Part shown: piece by piece, positions 63,105-64,000 of the stretch | Position numbering within the stretch: the stretch's first letter is position 1 | Layout: each line of letters starts with the position of its first letter | Source of the DNA: Trebonia sp963767685 | GTDB lineage: Bacteria > Actinomycetota > Actinomycetes > Streptosporangiales > Streptosporangiaceae | Assembly (NCBI GenBank): GCA_963767685.1 | Contig: CAVYEZ010000016.1 | Span: 132,400 to 196,399 of the forward strand | DNA length: 64,000 nt | Reading direction: 5' to 3' | Translations under genes and position numbers: made by a program | Notes under the pieces: generated by a model | What the model was told of the DNA's origin: nothing | Databases searched by the model: none | Seen by the model: only the letters and a program-made list of their open reading frames with translations

Positions 63105-63944
63105 TCAGCGGCCTGTGTTGCCGGGACCAGTGCGGCCTGAACCACTCTTGCCAGAACCAGTGGCCAGCTCACGATACCGGCAGATCGTAGCGAACTGACC
63201 GGCGTCGAGGCTTGCGCCGCCGACGAGAGCGCCGTCCACGTCCTGCTCCGCCATGATGGACGCGATGTTATCGCCCTTGACGGACCCTCCGTAAAGGATA
63301 CGCACCGCGGCACCGGCTTCGCCCCCCGCCGCGCCCGAAATATGTTCGCGGATCGCGGCGCTCATCTCCTGCGCGTCGTCCGGGGACGCGACCTCGCCGG
63401 TGCCAATCGCCCAGACCGGCTCATAGGCGATGACCATCGCGGCGACGGCATCGGCCGGGATCTTGGCGAGCGAGCCCCTCAGCTGCGCCATGACGTACTC
63501 GACGTGCGTGCCCGCCTTGCGGACCTCAAGCGGCTCGCCCACGCACAGGATCGGCGTGACCGACACGGCCAGCGCCGCCCTGACCTTAGCGTTGACGAGG
63601 GCGTCGTCCTCGTGGTGGTACTGGCGCCGCTCGGAGTGCCCGCACAGCACGTACGAGCAGCCGAGCTTGGCCAGCATCGGCCCGGAGATGTCGCCGGTGT
63701 AGGCGCCCTTCGCGTGCTGCGAGAGGTCCTGGGCGCCGTAGCCGATCTTCAGCTTGTCGCCGTCCACCAGGGTCTGCACGGAGCGCAGGTCGGTGAACGG
63801 CGGGAGCACGACCACTTCGACGTGCTTGTAGTCCTTGTCGCTCAGGCTGAACGCGAGCCTCTGCACCAGCGCGATCGCTTCGAAGTGGTTGTTGTGCATC
63901 TTCCAGTTGCCGGCGATCAGCGGCAGGTTCTTGGTCTCGGTCAT
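63105..63944 (-). CDS. tpiA: Triosephosphate isomerase
   Basis: Interconverts dihydroxyacetone phosphate and glyceraldehyde-3-phosphate in glycolysis. The 279-residue protein has AGNWKMHNN (about 11-19), CGHSERRQ with the catalytic His, the catalytic glutamate in AYEPVWAIGTG and the phosphate loop YGGSVKGDN. A short Gly/Ser/Arg tail (about 20 residues) follows the normal end. It lies 13 bases after the pgk stop. Confidence 0.95.
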   Translation of the reverse strand: MTETKNLPLIAGNWKMHNNHFEAIALVQRLAFSLSDKDYKHVEVVVLPPFTDLRSVQTLVDGDKLKIGYGAQDLSQHAKGAYTGDISGPMLAKLGCSYVLCGHSERRQYHHEDDALVNAKVRAALAVSVTPILCVGEPLEVRKAGTHVEYVMAQLRGSLAKIPADAVAAMVIAYEPVWAIGTGEVASPDDAQEMSAAIREHISGAAGGEAGAAVRILYGGSVKGDNIASIMAEQDVDGALVGGASLDAGQFATICRYRELATGSGKSGSGRTGPGNTGR

Positions 63945-63957
63945 AGTGGCAGGAAGC

Positions 63958-64000
63958 CTACGCCTCGAGAGCCGTCAGGCCGGGGAGGGTCTTGCCCTCC
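63958..64000 (-). CDS. pgk: Phosphoglycerate kinase, C-terminal end only
   Basis: Only the last 13 codons and stop are inside the window: EGKTLPGLTALEA. This resembles the usual bacterial Pgk C-terminus (LEGKxLPGVxALxD). Position before tpiA-secG supports the call. Confidence 0.7.
   Translation of the reverse strand, partial: EGKTLPGLTALEA

Overview
The window is high-GC DNA of a filamentous actinomycete. It carries WhiB, RbpA, OpcA, an [4Fe-4S] APS reductase, a geosmin synthase, frequent GTG/TTG starts and stop/start overlaps. Species cannot be read from the sequence; a Streptosporangiales-like genome would fit. No rRNA, tRNA, CRISPR array or intact insertion sequence was seen.

Layout. 1-7.2 kb: a partial class V aminotransferase, small membrane and Cys-rich proteins, a minimal zincin, an APH-type kinase and a PrsW protease. 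7.3-14.7 kb: a pentose-phosphate operon (tkt-tal-zwf-opcA-pgl) behind two perfect TGGTCTAGACCA operators. 14.2-18.3 kb: DUF1707, RCK-type channel, acetate-uptake and MscS genes. 18.3-24.2 kb: a phenolic-lipid type cluster (O-methyltransferase, UbiA, type III PKS, ICMT-like methyltransferase, flavoprotein), an RraA homologue and the collapsed remains of a second cluster. 24.4-29.3 kb: a huge low-complexity protein broken by a frameshift, a whiB gene, a phosphoribosyltransferase and a tiny Cys-rich protein. 29.4-33.2 kb: an assimilatory sulfur operon (sulfite reductase, small zinc-ribbon protein, cysH, sirohydrochlorin chelatase) with a leader peptide and attenuator. 33.2-36.9 kb: geosmin synthase behind a family 2B (EshA-like) encapsulin shell gene. 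37-39.4 kb: a DUF4239 protein and a frameshifted Pro/Thr stalk protein. 39.5-47.6 kb: glgX, a RibD-like reductase, MarR with a DHA2 exporter, DUF302, isochorismatase, glutamate decarboxylase. 47.6-51.2 kb: a sulfonate/nitrate-type ABC transporter. 51.4-54.2 kb: Rieske-oxygenase remnant, CorA, MHYT proteins. 54.4-62.3 kb: structured repeats, an SDR/TetR pair and a fructosamine (frl-like) catabolic cluster with permease and GntR regulator. 62.3-64 kb: rbpA, secG, tpiA and the end of pgk.

How it fits together. The pentose-phosphate block and the tpiA-pgk block often lie close together in actinobacteria; here about 48 kb of mostly accessory genes lies between them. Most notable are the encapsulin/geosmin-synthase operon, a family of structured repeats whose stems differ in sequence but still pair, several gene 'skeletons' that keep the two ends of a gene and have lost the middle, and several dyad operators next to GntR-, TetR- and MarR-type regulators. 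Several probable single-base indels (near 26,268; 37,850; 38,141; 38,499; 51,581) could be real mutations or assembly errors, so broken genes are called with caution.
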